NCBI GenBank assembly: GCA_905221605.1
Contig: CAJNDS010002433.1
Span: 137,501-175,000, forward strand
DNA from: Symbiodinium natans
Taxonomy: Eukaryota; Sar; Dinophyceae; Suessiales; Symbiodiniaceae
Reading direction: 5' to 3'
DNA length: 37,500 bases
Position numbers and translations under genes: made by a program. Below are positions 37,216 through 37,500 of the stretch, piece by piece (within the stretch, counting starts at the first letter, position 1; the number at the start of each line of letters is the position of its first letter). The notes beneath the pieces are model-generated. The model did not search any database, was not told the origin of the DNA, and worked only from the letters and a program-made list of their open reading frames with translations.

Positions 37216-37500
37216 GTGGCCAAGCTTAAAACAGGGTTTAGGGTTTAGGGTTGAGTTCTATGGGCCCGCATCTGTAACAGAGCCCACAGAAATCAGATGT
37301 ATGTAATTGTGAGTTGATAATGGGATAAGTAACACTAAGTAATATTACATGGCTTGGGGTCTATGGTCGAAGGTGTTAGGCCTTTCGCCCGCGCTGGCCC
37401 CTAAACCCTAACCCAAAACCGTTTTGGGGCATCGGGTCTTGCGGGAAAAATCTCCTAAATCCTGGATTTGGAACTTAAGGTTTCGGGGCATTCAGGTTTA
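37216..37500. other. Start of ACP-B intron 6, right edge
   Basis: A short TTTAGGG run (37233-37250), then unique DNA with one C-rich unit near 37400. No further exon seen. Confidence 0.6.

Noticed and set aside
1-37500. Window as a true chromosome end
   Set aside because: Telomeric repeat occurs in both orientations throughout and in the middle, with genes between. This is interstitial repeat.

Overview
The window is nuclear DNA of a dinoflagellate, most likely a peridinin-plastid species. Four signals agree. The window is saturated with the TTTAGGG/CCCTAAA telomere-type repeat. A relic of the dinoflagellate spliced leader sits in both LTRs of a retrotransposon. Introns have GT, GC or GA donors and AG|G acceptors. 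An FVSP motif, which I read as the dinoflagellate FVAP plastid-targeting motif, occurs in two predicted proteins. No prokaryotic genes, rRNA or tRNA were recognised. Genus cannot be decided from sequence alone.

Layout. (1) 1-735: telomere-like repeats and an unassigned unique block. (2) 736-7827: a 7.1-kb LTR retrotransposon on the minus strand with near-identical 266-bp LTRs, a primer site matching the anticodon arm of initiator tRNA-Met, a polypurine tract and a long broken gag-like coding region (WW domain, S1-like domain, at least five CCCH zinc fingers). I see no reverse transcriptase or integrase. (3) 7,828-11,220: telomeric arrays, small inverted-repeat elements (MITE-like) and one orphan candidate exon. 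(4) 11,224-24,731 (+): a plastid acyl carrier protein (ACP) gene in eight small exons (30-67 nt except the last) inside introns of 0.5-5.8 kb. (5) 24,732-29,686: intergenic arrays, a minisatellite-bearing element and unique islands. (6) 29,687 to the right edge (+): a second ACP gene, six exons visible, the rest outside the window.

The exons are invisible as long ORFs. They were found by comparing short non-repetitive islands between the two gene copies. Exon order and phase match, exons 3-6 have identical lengths (67, 30, 57 and 50 nt), and spliced copy A gives a complete ACP fold with the GADSLD phosphopantetheine site.

The main structural observation is that nearly every ACP exon has CCCTAAA repeats on its 5' side and TTTAGGG on its 3' side. 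Each exon therefore looks like a small DNA fragment capped by two outward-facing telomeres. Most introns consequently begin with UUUAGGG and end with CCCUAAA, which could pair and bring the splice sites together. Four copies of an undescribed-looking element with conserved ends, each carrying a different private minisatellite, lie in fixed orientation relative to the surrounding telomeric repeat.

All coordinates and matches were worked out by eye. Exon 1 and exon 2 boundaries of copy A are the least certain.
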